From Gemmatimonadaceae bacterium (GTDB lineage: Bacteria > Gemmatimonadota > Gemmatimonadetes > Gemmatimonadales > Gemmatimonadaceae), in the NCBI GenBank assembly GCA_020853635.1, contig JADYYN010000274.1, positions 1-46,565 on the forward strand: a stretch of 46,565 nt of DNA. The letters run 5' to 3'. A model generated the notes under the pieces. It was not told the origin of the DNA and made no database searches. It saw only the letters and a list, made by a program, of their open reading frames with translations. Positions 18,962 through 26,514 of the stretch are shown one piece after another. The position numbers were made by a program, and so were the translations under genes. The stretch's first letter is position 1; every line of letters begins with the position of its first letter.

Positions 18962-19867
18962 TTACGGAGTCGAGGAGGTGATGCTCACCGCGCGCGGGGT
19001 CGCGAGCGCACGCATGGTGGCGCCGGAGTCGGCGTGGACGCTGAGGGCGAGTGTGACGCGCCCGGCGCGCACCAGATTCCTGGTGAGTGCGCCCTGAGCG
19101 GTGGTGATCGGCTGAGCGACGGTCCGGAACGACTCGTAGCGGAACGCATTGAAGTCGAGCCCGTAACCGGCGACGGTCGCGCGTACGCTGCCGCTTCCTG
19201 CCTCGCGGCGGACGAAGAAGTCATGCTGGCCGAACCCATGCGCGGCCAGTGAGAGGAAGGTCACGCGCGATGCGGCCCCGAAGTGCATGCCGCGGGCCAG
19301 GCATCCCTGGGTCGAGTTGATCCCGCTCACCGCCGAGTCGACGGTGATGAGTCGCATGGGGCACGACGAGACCTGCAGCACGTAGCGCCCGCTATCGCTG
19401 CTGCTGCTGGTCTCGACGCGCACGGAGAGCGGGCGCGCGTCGTCGACCGGGAGCACGAGCTCACGATTGCGGCCGGCGAATCCCCAGTTGTACGTCGAGG
19501 TCGACGCCGTTTCAAACTGTACGTCGCCCGCCTCGTTGCGGCCGTAGACGCGCAGCCGCGCCGAGAGCGGGGTTGCACCGGCTGTTGTATCGGTCGGGAT
19601 GAGACGGATCAGGTAGGCGGTGTTGGCGTTGGCGTCGAGCGCCCACGCATCAGCTCGGACCATCGCGAACTCCTCAGGACTCCAAAGCACGCACGTGGTT
19701 TGCCCGATCTCGCCGCTGAGCGGCGCGTCGACGCTGAGTCGCCCCACCACACAGCGACCGGCATCCGGAGGTCCGAGGATCTCATCACCCGCACAGGCAG
19801 CACCGGCGAGGAGTAGTGCCGCAGCGCCGAGCACTGCGACAGAACGAATGACACTGACAGACGACAT
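18962..19867 (-). CDS. Array lipoprotein B2 (subfamily B)
   Basis: A 301-residue lipoprotein. Lipid Cys is C25 (LLLAGAAC), then C39, C59, C169 and C189. Subfamily B blocks are ADAWALDANANTAYLIRLIP, LRVYGRNEAGDV, NRELVLPVDDARPLSVRVET, GRYVLQVSSCPM and STQGCLARGMHFGAASRVTFLS. The chosen ATG (19867) follows GGAG by 6 nt; an ATG two codons upstream sits directly against the GGAG and is unlikely. The 136-bp leader holds a strong hairpin (19952-19991). Part of that leader resembles the B3 leader near the GTGGAGA site, as expected for a duplicated unit. Function unknown. Confidence 0.85.
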   Translation of the reverse strand: MSSVSVIRSVAVLGAAALLLAGAACAGDEILGPPDAGRCVVGRLSVDAPLSGEIGQTTCVLWSPEEFAMVRADAWALDANANTAYLIRLIPTDTTAGATPLSARLRVYGRNEAGDVQFETASTSTYNWGFAGRNRELVLPVDDARPLSVRVETSSSSDSGRYVLQVSSCPMRLITVDSAVSGINSTQGCLARGMHFGAASRVTFLSLAAHGFGQHDFFVRREAGSGSVRATVAGYGLDFNAFRYESFRTVAQPITTAQGALTRNLVRAGRVTLALSVHADSGATMRALATPRAVSITSSTP

Positions 19868-19951
19868 GCGCATCTCCACAAGAGGTTGAGCGTCGCACGC
19901 GGCGGACTCACGCGCGGATCGCAGTGGGGGATGCGTGGCACTGCGTATCGA

Positions 19952-19991
19952 GGCGACAGTGTGCGCTGGGTCACCCGCGCACACGGTCGCC
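19952..19991. terminator. 15-bp intercistronic hairpin between A3 and B2
   Basis: The arms at 19952-19966 and 19977-19991 pair with a single mismatch (GGCGAC, then GTGTGCGC). The loop can itself fold as GGG-TCA-CCC. It starts 12 nt after the A3 stop codon on the minus strand. It has no U-tract. It could terminate the first pair's message or protect its 3' end, and so set different levels for the pairs. Confidence 0.7.
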
Positions 19992-20003
19992 GCAACTGAC
20001 GTG

Positions 20004-20882
20004 CTACGGCCGGATGATCTCCCGGCGCAGGGTGAAGGTGAGTTGACGCGTCGGACTCTGTGCGGCGAGCGCCCCGACCGCGAGTGTGATGGAGCCGCCG
20101 CGATCACCGAGACCCATCGTGGTGGGAGCGTTGCCCGTGATGGACCACGCGTAGCCGTCGAGGTTGGCGTGCGTGTCCATGTCGGGCCCGAACGCCTCCC
20201 AACGAGGCGTGAATCCGGTGCCAGTGGTAGTCACGGTGATGCGCTCATACGGTGCGACCGGGATACGGATGAAGCTGTATTCGATGTCGTAGTTGTCATC
20301 GCGCCGCTGACATTCGCTCTCCGGCAGCGTGAATCGCGTGGTGCCGGTGTCCGGGTTCAGCGAGAGTACCGGGCACTCGCGCAAGGTGAGTGCGTAGCCA
20401 CCCAGATAGTCGCCGTCGAACGTGTCGCCGTACGTCGTCGCGATCACGCGATGCGTGCCACCGCGAGGTGCGATGAAGAACAACTCGCTGCTGCGTCCTC
20501 GGCCGGCATCGTCGTCCGCCGCGACGAGGGTGTTGAGCCCCGTCGCCGCGCGGCCGTACACCAGCAGAATCGGATCGACGTCGTTTCGGCCGTACCGGTC
20601 GGGATCGGGCGCGGCGCTCAGAGTGAGCATGTAGGCGCGGCCTTCCCGCACGCTGAGTGGATGGGCCGCGTACGCGGAGCGGTCTTCGCTCCACGGATTG
20701 AACGAGAGAATGCAGGAAGACTCGTTCAGGGCCCCACGCGTGACGCCGGGTCGCAGCGCACCGACGTCGCAACCTGCCCCCATGAGCGGATCGACGACGC
20801 TGTCCTTTGCGCACGCCAGCGAGAGCAATGCGAAGAGCGCGGCCAGCGTGCGGCCGGGAAGTGAAGTGGTCGTGATGGACAT
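20004..20882 (-). CDS. Array lipoprotein A3 (subfamily A)
   Basis: A 292-residue lipoprotein. Lipid Cys is C24 (LLSLAC), then C38, C57, C170 and C191. Subfamily A blocks are DPLMGAGCDVGALRPG, GALNESSC, GRNDVDPILLVYG, ELFFIAPRGG, YLGGYALTLRECPVL, RWEAFGPDMD and AVGALAAQSPTRQL. It starts 9 nt after B3 with no strong Shine-Dalgarno. The third cysteine pair reads SEC in place of the SPC seen in A1 and A2. Function unknown. Confidence 0.85.
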   Translation of the reverse strand: MSITTTSLPGRTLAALFALLSLACAKDSVVDPLMGAGCDVGALRPGVTRGALNESSCILSFNPWSEDRSAYAAHPLSVREGRAYMLTLSAAPDPDRYGRNDVDPILLVYGRAATGLNTLVAADDDAGRGRSSELFFIAPRGGTHRVIATTYGDTFDGDYLGGYALTLRECPVLSLNPDTGTTRFTLPESECQRRDDNYDIEYSFIRIPVAPYERITVTTTGTGFTPRWEAFGPDMDTHANLDGYAWSITGNAPTTMGLGDRGGSITLAVGALAAQSPTRQLTFTLRREIIRP

Positions 20883-20891
20883 GGTGTCGTC

Positions 20892-21806
20892 TCAGCGGGG
20901 CTGTGAGGCGCGGGTCAGCGCGTCGGTCAGATGCGCGACCGCGAAGGTCGCGCTGCTGTCCGCGTGCACGCGGACGGTGAGGGTGTAGCGTCCGATCCGG
21001 TCCGGCGTATCATCGAAGAACCACTCCGCGGGGGTCGAGCCCGAGAGGATGTACAGACTGCCGGAGAGCATGCCGTGCACATCGAGATCAGGGCCGCTCA
21101 AGAGGCCGCGCAACGACGCGGTGCCCGCGGTGCGTTCGTATCCGACGAGAATCGGATCGAGACTCTCGGTGGCGAGACTGAAGAACGTCAATCGCGAGGG
21201 CGCGCCGAACAACGCCTCCGATCGGCAGCCCAGCGCCGTGCTGATGCCAGAGTACAGCGAATCCGGCACGAGCGGCGTCACGGGACACGTGGCGACTTCG
21301 ATGCGGTAGGCGCCGGTGTCACTGAGCGACGCGGTCTCCACCCGGAGCGCGACGGTCCGCGCCGCCACAGTCGTGAGGACCAACTCGCTGTTGCGGTTCC
21401 CGGGGCCGAACTCGTTGCCGAACCCGACCACCTGTGGCGTGCCTTCGGTGTCACGCTCGTAGGCGGTGAGGCTGCCATTGAACGGCACGACGCCCGGGCT
21501 GGTTTCGACGGCGACCAGTCGCACCACGTATCCGGTGTTGGCCTTCAGCGGCAGCGTCCACGTCTCGGCGCTGACGCGTCCGTATTCGTACTCGCTCCAG
21601 AGGGTGCAGTCGCGCCCGGTCACGGTGCTCTCCGTCGAGCGTGTGGTGCTCAGTGTGCCGCGCGCACAGGGGGCGCCGTCGATCGGCGCGAGGATCTCGT
21701 CGCCCGCGCAAGCTGCCGCGCCGAGCGCCGCCGACGCGGTGAGGACCAGCAGCAGAGGACGGAACGACGTCCGCGTGAACGGACGGGTGAACAGACTGCG
21801 GTGCAT
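20892..21806 (-). CDS. Array lipoprotein B3 (subfamily B), first gene of the array
   Basis: A 304-residue lipoprotein. Lipid Cys is C33 (ALGAAAC), then C47, C67, C174 and C194. Subfamily B blocks are AETWTLPLKANTGYVVRLVAVE, FNGSLTAYERDTEG, NSELVLTTVAARTVALRVET, GAYRIEVATCPV, ALGCRSEALFGAPSRLTFFSLA. The start at ATG 21806 has GGAG with a 5-nt spacer; a longer frame to 21851 lacks that support. The GGAG lies inside an arm of an 11-bp inverted repeat in the leader, which could mask it. Function unknown. Confidence 0.85.
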   Translation of the reverse strand: MHRSLFTRPFTRTSFRPLLLVLTASAALGAAACAGDEILAPIDGAPCARGTLSTTRSTESTVTGRDCTLWSEYEYGRVSAETWTLPLKANTGYVVRLVAVETSPGVVPFNGSLTAYERDTEGTPQVVGFGNEFGPGNRNSELVLTTVAARTVALRVETASLSDTGAYRIEVATCPVTPLVPDSLYSGISTALGCRSEALFGAPSRLTFFSLATESLDPILVGYERTAGTASLRGLLSGPDLDVHGMLSGSLYILSGSTPAEWFFDDTPDRIGRYTLTVRVHADSSATFAVAHLTDALTRASQPR

Positions 21807-21808
21807 CT

Positions 21809-21870
21809 CGTCTCCACGATGAGGTGAGTGCGCCGCGAGCGGTGGCGACACGCTCGGGCTCGTGGAGACG
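21809..21870 (-). promoter_or_regulatory. Possible Shine-Dalgarno-masking stem upstream of B3
   Basis: On the plus strand CGTCTCCACGA (21809-21819) pairs perfectly with TCGTGGAGACG (21860-21870), with a 40-nt spacer. In the mRNA the downstream arm contains the GGAG of the B3 start. Folding would hide the ribosome site of the first gene and, through coupling, affect the genes behind it. Confidence 0.5.
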
Positions 21871-21908
21871 GATGCGCAGCAGGAGTTGCGCGTACGACAG
21901 CGTCCGTC

Positions 21909-22481
21909 CTAGTGCTGTGACTCCCCGCCAGCGCGCAACCGCTGCACGTTCGCCACGTGGTGTGTGTTGTGATACACGGTGAACAGCAGCATCTCGCGCA
22001 CCGAGAGCTTGCCGAGCAGCGGATGCGGCAGCGCGCGGGTGTCGAGATCCGATTCGGACCATTTGGCGATGCGCGCCGTCAGGTCGGCAATGCTCGCCTC
22101 GTGTACCCGCATGATGCGCCGTCGCTCGGCCGCGGGATCAGCGGCGGTGGGCTTCGGCGCCGGCGCGAACCGTCCCGCGCTCGCACCCTGCGCGAGTCGG
22201 TCGCGGTAGACGGTGCGGATGGTCTCGTAATCACGCGCGGGTCCTGAGGGGGCCCCGAAGACCACTTTCACGACGAACGGCGGCAGCCGCAGCCCCTGCT
22301 GCACCGCACGGATCGACTTGCTCAAGTGCCGCACATTCTCCGCCGGCGACCACGCCGTGCCGATGCGCGCGAAGAACTCGGCATCGGAGAACGTCGCCCA
22401 GTACGCGACGCTCTCACGGTGGACCTCCTGCAGCGCGGCGATGATCTCGGCGCCGGTGCGCGGGATGGTGGAAAGGAGCAT
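21909..22481 (-). CDS. DinB-like family protein
   Basis: A 190-residue protein with the DinB/YfiT four-helix fold (PF12867-like). The three metal-ligand positions are plausible: H52 in AENVRHLSKS, then the pair in YHNTHHVANVQRL near the C-terminus. Family members bind a divalent metal and often act as thiol-dependent transferases or hydrolases; the reaction here is unknown. No Shine-Dalgarno precedes ATG 22481. It is divergent from the GMC oxidoreductase and transcribed toward the lipoprotein array, 102 bp away, with no evidence of a functional link to it. Confidence 0.82.
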   Translation of the reverse strand: MLLSTIPRTGAEIIAALQEVHRESVAYWATFSDAEFFARIGTAWSPAENVRHLSKSIRAVQQGLRLPPFVVKVVFGAPSGPARDYETIRTVYRDRLAQGASAGRFAPAPKPTAADPAAERRRIMRVHEASIADLTARIAKWSESDLDTRALPHPLLGKLSVREMLLFTVYHNTHHVANVQRLRAGGESQH

Positions 22482-22487
22482 GTCGAA

Positions 22488-22493
22488 AAACTA
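22488..22493 (-). promoter_or_regulatory. -10-like hexamer TAGTTT, leaderless arrangement
   Basis: On the minus strand TAGTTT ends exactly 6 nt before the DinB-like ATG (22481); the spacer TTCGAC carries no Shine-Dalgarno. Confidence 0.5.
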
Positions 22494-22580
22494 CAACGCG
22501 GCAACCTAGTGCGGAGCCGCCTCCGGCGTAGATTCCCCCACGTATCCCTCCCGTGACGCGCCACCATTGAGGAGCCTCTC

Positions 22581-24374
22581 GTGATCCAGGGCAGTCCGAA
22601 GTCGCAGACCAAGTACGACGTCGTCATCGTCGGTTCCGGAGCGGGCGGTGGCATGGCCGCCTACCAGCTTGCGGTCGCCGGACTCAAGGTCCTCGTGCTC
22701 GAAGCCGGTCGTTCGTACGACCCCGTGCGCGAGACGCCGATGTTCAAACTCCCGCGCGAAGCGCCGCTCCGCGGGGCGGGTGGTCGCGAGAAACCGTTCG
22801 GCTTCTACGACGCCACGGTCGATGGCGGCTGGGAAGTCCCCGGCGAGCCCTACACCAACGCGCCGGGAACCGACTTCCGTTGGTGGCGTGCCCGCATGAT
22901 GGGTGGGCGTACCAACCACTGGGGCCGCATCTCGCTGCGCATGGGTGAGTACGACTTCAAGCCCAAGACCCGCGACGGACTCGGCGCGGACTGGCCGCTC
23001 ACGTATCAAGAGCTGGCGCCGTACTACGACAAGACCGAGATGCTCATCGGCGTGTACGGCGGCGATGATGATCTCGAGAACACGCCGCGTTCGTCGCCCG
23101 GTGTGCTGCAGCCGGCGCCTGCACCGCGGCCGGTGGAGTTGCTGGCGAAGAAGCACGCGGCACCCATGGGCATCCCAGTCATCCCGGCGCACCTAGCGAT
23201 CATGACGCAGCGTCAGGATGCGGATCGGCTGCCGAAGTTGCTGCACCCGGGTAACGCCCTCGCGCAGCGCGTGCTCAAGCAGTCGATGCTGCAGCGTCAG
23301 GCCTGCTTCTACGCCACGCCCTGCGGCTGGGGCTGCTCCATCAAGGCGAACTTCCAGTCCACCACCGTGCTGCTGCCGCCCGCGCTCGCGACCGGCAACG
23401 TCGACATCGTGCCCGACGCGATGGTCCGCGAAGTCACGCTGGGCAAGGACGGGCTCGCGACCGGCGTGAACTACATCGACAAGCGCACGCGTCAGGACCG
23501 GCATGTGAGCGCACGCATCGTGGTGCTCGCGGCCAGCGCGGCCGAGACGGCGCGCATCCTGCTCAACTCCAAGAGCGCGCAGGCGCCGCAAGGCGTGAGC
23601 AACTCGAGTGGCCTGGTGGGCAAGTATCTGATGGATACGGTGGGCGCGGGCATCGGCGGGCAGATCCCGGCGATGGAGAACCTGCCGCCGCACAACACCG
23701 ACGGCGCCTCGGGCATGCACATGTACATCCCGTGGTGGCTCTACAAGGAACAGATCGGCGGCAAGCTCGACTTCGCGCGTGGCTACCATGTGGAGTTCGG
23801 TGGCGGGCGCGGCATGCCGGGCAACGGTTCGTTCAACTTCCTCGAAGGCACCACCGAAGGCGCGTACGGCACCAAGTACAAGGAAGCGGCGCGTCGCTAC
23901 TACGGCTCGTTCGTGTGGTTCGACGGTCGCGGCGAGATGATCCCCAACGAGCAGTCATTCTGCGAGATCGATCCCGAAGTGGTCGACCAGTGGGGCATTC
24001 CGGTGCTGCGCTTCCATTGGAAATGGTCGGACCATGAACTCAAGCAGGCCGTGCACATGCAGAAGACCTTCGCCGAGATCATCACGGCGATGGGCGGCAA
24101 GGTGAACGGCACGCCGCAGACCGACGGCAACCGCGCCATCGCGCGCGGCGGGCAGATCATCCACGAGGTGGGCACCTGCCGCATGGGCGACAACGCGCAG
24201 ACCTCGGTGCTCAACGCGCACTGCCAGTCGTGGGACGTGAAGAATCTCTTCGTCACCGACGGCGCGCCGTTCGTGTCGAACGCGGACAAGAACCCGACGT
24301 TGTCGATCCTCGCGCTGGCCTGGCGCACGACCGACTACATCCTCGACCAACTCGCGAAGAAGGAGATCGGCTGA
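22581..24374 (+). CDS. GMC oxidoreductase (gluconate dehydrogenase-like catalytic subunit)
   Basis: A 597-residue FAD flavoprotein that oxidises an alcohol or sugar. The FAD-binding loop GSGAGGG is at residues 18-24, with the ribose-binding acidic residue E41 in LVLEAG. The C-terminal GMC domain has H528 in IIHEVGTCRMG and N571 in NADKNPT as the catalytic His/Asn pair. Its stop overlaps the next gene (TGATG), which encodes a gluconate 2-dehydrogenase subunit 3-like protein. That supports assignment to this three-subunit class. The usual cytochrome c subunit is absent here. Start GTG 22581 follows GAGGAG by 6 nt. The substrate is unproven. Confidence 0.9.
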   Translation: MIQGSPKSQTKYDVVIVGSGAGGGMAAYQLAVAGLKVLVLEAGRSYDPVRETPMFKLPREAPLRGAGGREKPFGFYDATVDGGWEVPGEPYTNAPGTDFRWWRARMMGGRTNHWGRISLRMGEYDFKPKTRDGLGADWPLTYQELAPYYDKTEMLIGVYGGDDDLENTPRSSPGVLQPAPAPRPVELLAKKHAAPMGIPVIPAHLAIMTQRQDADRLPKLLHPGNALAQRVLKQSMLQRQACFYATPCGWGCSIKANFQSTTVLLPPALATGNVDIVPDAMVREVTLGKDGLATGVNYIDKRTRQDRHVSARIVVLAASAAETARILLNSKSAQAPQGVSNSSGLVGKYLMDTVGAGIGGQIPAMENLPPHNTDGASGMHMYIPWWLYKEQIGGKLDFARGYHVEFGGGRGMPGNGSFNFLEGTTEGAYGTKYKEAARRYYGSFVWFDGRGEMIPNEQSFCEIDPEVVDQWGIPVLRFHWKWSDHELKQAVHMQKTFAEIITAMGGKVNGTPQTDGNRAIARGGQIIHEVGTCRMGDNAQTSVLNAHCQSWDVKNLFVTDGAPFVSNADKNPTLSILALAWRTTDYILDQLAKKEIG

Positions 24375-25111
24375 TGCGTGACGACGAGCAGATGCCCGAG
24401 GCGCCCGAGACGCCTGAGGTCGCACCGGCCCCGGAGAACGTGAAGCGCCGTGATGCACTCAAGTCGCTCGCGGCGGCGGCGAGCCTGCCGATCCTGGCGA
24501 GTCTTCCCGGGAGCGAAGCCGAGGCGCAGCAGGCAGCACCGAAGCCGGCGGCCGCTGCGGCGCCGCAGGCCAAGGCCGATCCCAACGCATGGCGCGGTCC
24601 GCGCGGTGACGCGTGGGATCCGGATCTCATCAAGCCCAAGAAGGATTGGCCGCGCAAGCTCAACGCGACCGAGATCGCCACGTTGGCCGCCCTCGCCGAC
24701 ATGATCATCCCCGCCGACGCCAAGTCGCCAAGTGCCTCGGCCGTGGGGGCGCACCACTACATCAACGAGCACGTGAGCGCGCCGGGTGAGAACTACGCGC
24801 GCGACCTCGTGCGGGTGCGCGGCGGTGTGAGCTGGCTCAATCTCGAGAGCCAGAAGCGGTTCGAGCGCCCGTTCGTGCGTTTGACGGCGGCGCAGAAGAC
24901 CGCGATCTGCGACGACATCTGCTACACGCCCAAGGCGAAGCCGGAGTTCCAGGCGGCGGCGCGGTTCTTCTCGCTGGTGCGCAATCTCGTCGCGACAGGG
25001 TTCTACACGACGGATGCGGGGATGAAGGACATCGGGTACATCGGGAACAAGCCGATGGCCAAGTGGGATATGCCGCCGGCGGCGGTGCTCAAGCAGCTCG
25101 GGCTCGACTGA
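24374..25111 (+). CDS. Gluconate 2-dehydrogenase subunit 3 family protein (Tat-exported)
   Basis: A 245-residue protein of the small-subunit family (PF13618). The N-terminus holds a twin-arginine motif (KRRDALKSLAAAASLPILASL, about 24-44), which suggests export by Tat as a folded partner of the GMC enzyme. The conserved part begins near residue 97 (LNATEIATLAALADMIIPADAKSPSASAVG) and includes LTAAQKTAICDDI and the final IGNKPMAKWDMPP. Translation starts on the ATG that overlaps the upstream stop. The enzyme itself has no obvious leader, so it may be carried out with this subunit (inference). Confidence 0.88.
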   Translation: MRDDEQMPEAPETPEVAPAPENVKRRDALKSLAAAASLPILASLPGSEAEAQQAAPKPAAAAAPQAKADPNAWRGPRGDAWDPDLIKPKKDWPRKLNATEIATLAALADMIIPADAKSPSASAVGAHHYINEHVSAPGENYARDLVRVRGGVSWLNLESQKRFERPFVRLTAAQKTAICDDICYTPKAKPEFQAAARFFSLVRNLVATGFYTTDAGMKDIGYIGNKPMAKWDMPPAAVLKQLGLD

Positions 25112-25155
25112 TCGATTTCTCGTACGGTAGCCTTCATCTCCCCCCAGGACACGCC

Positions 25156-26388
25156 GTGGCTACGACCTTCAAGTTCGACCTCATCCAGACGATCGCCCTC
25201 GCGGCGGTGATCCTCTTCATCGGCTACGGCGTTCGCCGGCGGGTCGGGGTACTCGACAAGTTCAACATCCCCGCGCCGGTGATCGGCGGGTTCCTCTTCG
25301 CGGCGATCGCGCTCGGGCTGCGGCAGAGCGGGACGATGGCGTTCGAGTTCGACACGACGCTGCAGACGCCGTTCATGATCGCGTTCTTCACCACCATCGG
25401 ACTCGGCGCGAGTCTCGACCTGTTGAAGAAGGGTGGTCCACAGGTCGTGATGTTCTGGGTGCTGGCGAGTACGCTCGCGGCGATGCAGAGCGGACTGGGG
25501 ATCATCGTCGCGAAGGCGCTGGGCGTCGATCCGCTCATCGGCTTGCTCTCGGGATCGGTGACGATGACCGGCGGACACGGTACCGGCGCAGCGTTCGGCA
25601 AGTTGTTCGAGGAGCAGTACCAGCTCACCGGCGCCGTCACCGTCGCGATGGCGGCGGCCACGTTCGGACTCGTGAGCGGTGGTCTGATCGGCGGGCCGGT
25701 GGGGACCTCGCTCATCGCGCGGTTCAAACTCACGCCGGGGCGTGCAACGCCGTCACCGCTCGCCGCGCGTGCGGAGAACGCGAGCCTCGACGCCGAGATC
25801 GATACAGAGACCGCGGGCGAAGCGCCGACGGCGTATCTCATCCTGCAGATGCTCGCGGTGATCCTCGTGTGCATGGCACTCGGCGGCATGCTGATCAAGT
25901 TGCTGCCGTCGAACATCACGTTGCCCGCGTACATCGGGGCGATGCTCGTGGCGGCGGTGTTCCGCAACGTGGCCGAATGGACCGGCGTGATGAAGATCTC
26001 GTCGCGGACGGTGGACGATCTGGGGACGATCGCGTTGTCGCTGTTCCTCACCATGGCGCTGATGTCACTCAAGCTGTGGGAACTGCTCGACCTCGCGGGG
26101 CCGATGGTCGTGATCCTCACGTTCCAGGTACTGATGATGGGGCTGGTCGCGTACTTCGTCACGTTCCGCGTGATGGGGCGCGACTACGATGCGGCGGTGA
26201 TGGCGAGCGGCCACTGTGGGTTCGGGTTGGGTGCGACGCCGAACGCGGTGGCGAACATGAATGCGATCACGGAGAAACACGGGCCGGCGCCGCGGGCGTA
26301 CCTCGTGCTGCCGATGGTGGGGGCGTTCTTCATCGATTTCAGTAATTCGTTGATCATCACGACGTACCTGAATCTTGTGAGAGGGTAG
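25156..26388 (+). CDS. gltS: Sodium/glutamate symporter
   Basis: A 410-residue inner-membrane carrier of the GltS family, which couples glutamate uptake to sodium. It is hydrophobic throughout, with about ten segments. Family blocks are visible: FNIPAPVIGGFL, GLGASLDLLKKGGPQV, SGSVTMTGGHGTGAAFG, and a C-terminal MASGHCGFGLGATPNAVANM. The two GGHGTG/GHCGFGLG-type re-entrant loops are hallmarks. The chosen GTG 25156 has AGGA 7 nt upstream; earlier in-frame codons overlap the preceding gene. It follows the subunit-3 gene by 44 nt, so co-transcription is possible. Confidence 0.92.
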   Translation: MATTFKFDLIQTIALAAVILFIGYGVRRRVGVLDKFNIPAPVIGGFLFAAIALGLRQSGTMAFEFDTTLQTPFMIAFFTTIGLGASLDLLKKGGPQVVMFWVLASTLAAMQSGLGIIVAKALGVDPLIGLLSGSVTMTGGHGTGAAFGKLFEEQYQLTGAVTVAMAAATFGLVSGGLIGGPVGTSLIARFKLTPGRATPSPLAARAENASLDAEIDTETAGEAPTAYLILQMLAVILVCMALGGMLIKLLPSNITLPAYIGAMLVAAVFRNVAEWTGVMKISSRTVDDLGTIALSLFLTMALMSLKLWELLDLAGPMVVILTFQVLMMGLVAYFVTFRVMGRDYDAAVMASGHCGFGLGATPNAVANMNAITEKHGPAPRAYLVLPMVGAFFIDFSNSLIITTYLNLVRG

Positions 26389-26398
26389 GGGACTCCGC

Positions 26399-26410
26399 GG
26401 AGAATTCTCC
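26399..26410. promoter_or_regulatory. 12-bp palindrome downstream of gltS
   Basis: GGAGAATTCTCC is a perfect palindrome 11 nt after the gltS stop and 104 nt before the esterase start. It could be a regulator site or part of a weak 3' hairpin (it overlaps CTCCGCGGAG). Confidence 0.35.
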
Positions 26411-26416
26411 TGCTAT

Positions 26417-26447
26417 GCACCACAGGGACACAGGGGACACAGGGGAA
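26417..26447. repeat. Single arm of a CACAGGGACACAGG-type repeat
   Basis: CACCACAGGGACACAGGGG, with a second ACACAGGGG unit behind it, resembles the arms of the larger inverted repeat at 43761-44000. No matching second arm is present here. Confidence 0.6.
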
Positions 26448-26514
26448 CGCCGCAGAATGTGACACCGCGCACCGGTCCCGGTGACGCACCTGCTCCTGTA
26501 GTGGTCGGACTGGT

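Noticed and set aside
24230..24373. Earlier start for the subunit-3 protein at 24230
   Set aside because: It overlaps the 3' end of the GMC gene in another frame; the TGATG overlap at 24374 and the Tat signal directly behind it fit better.
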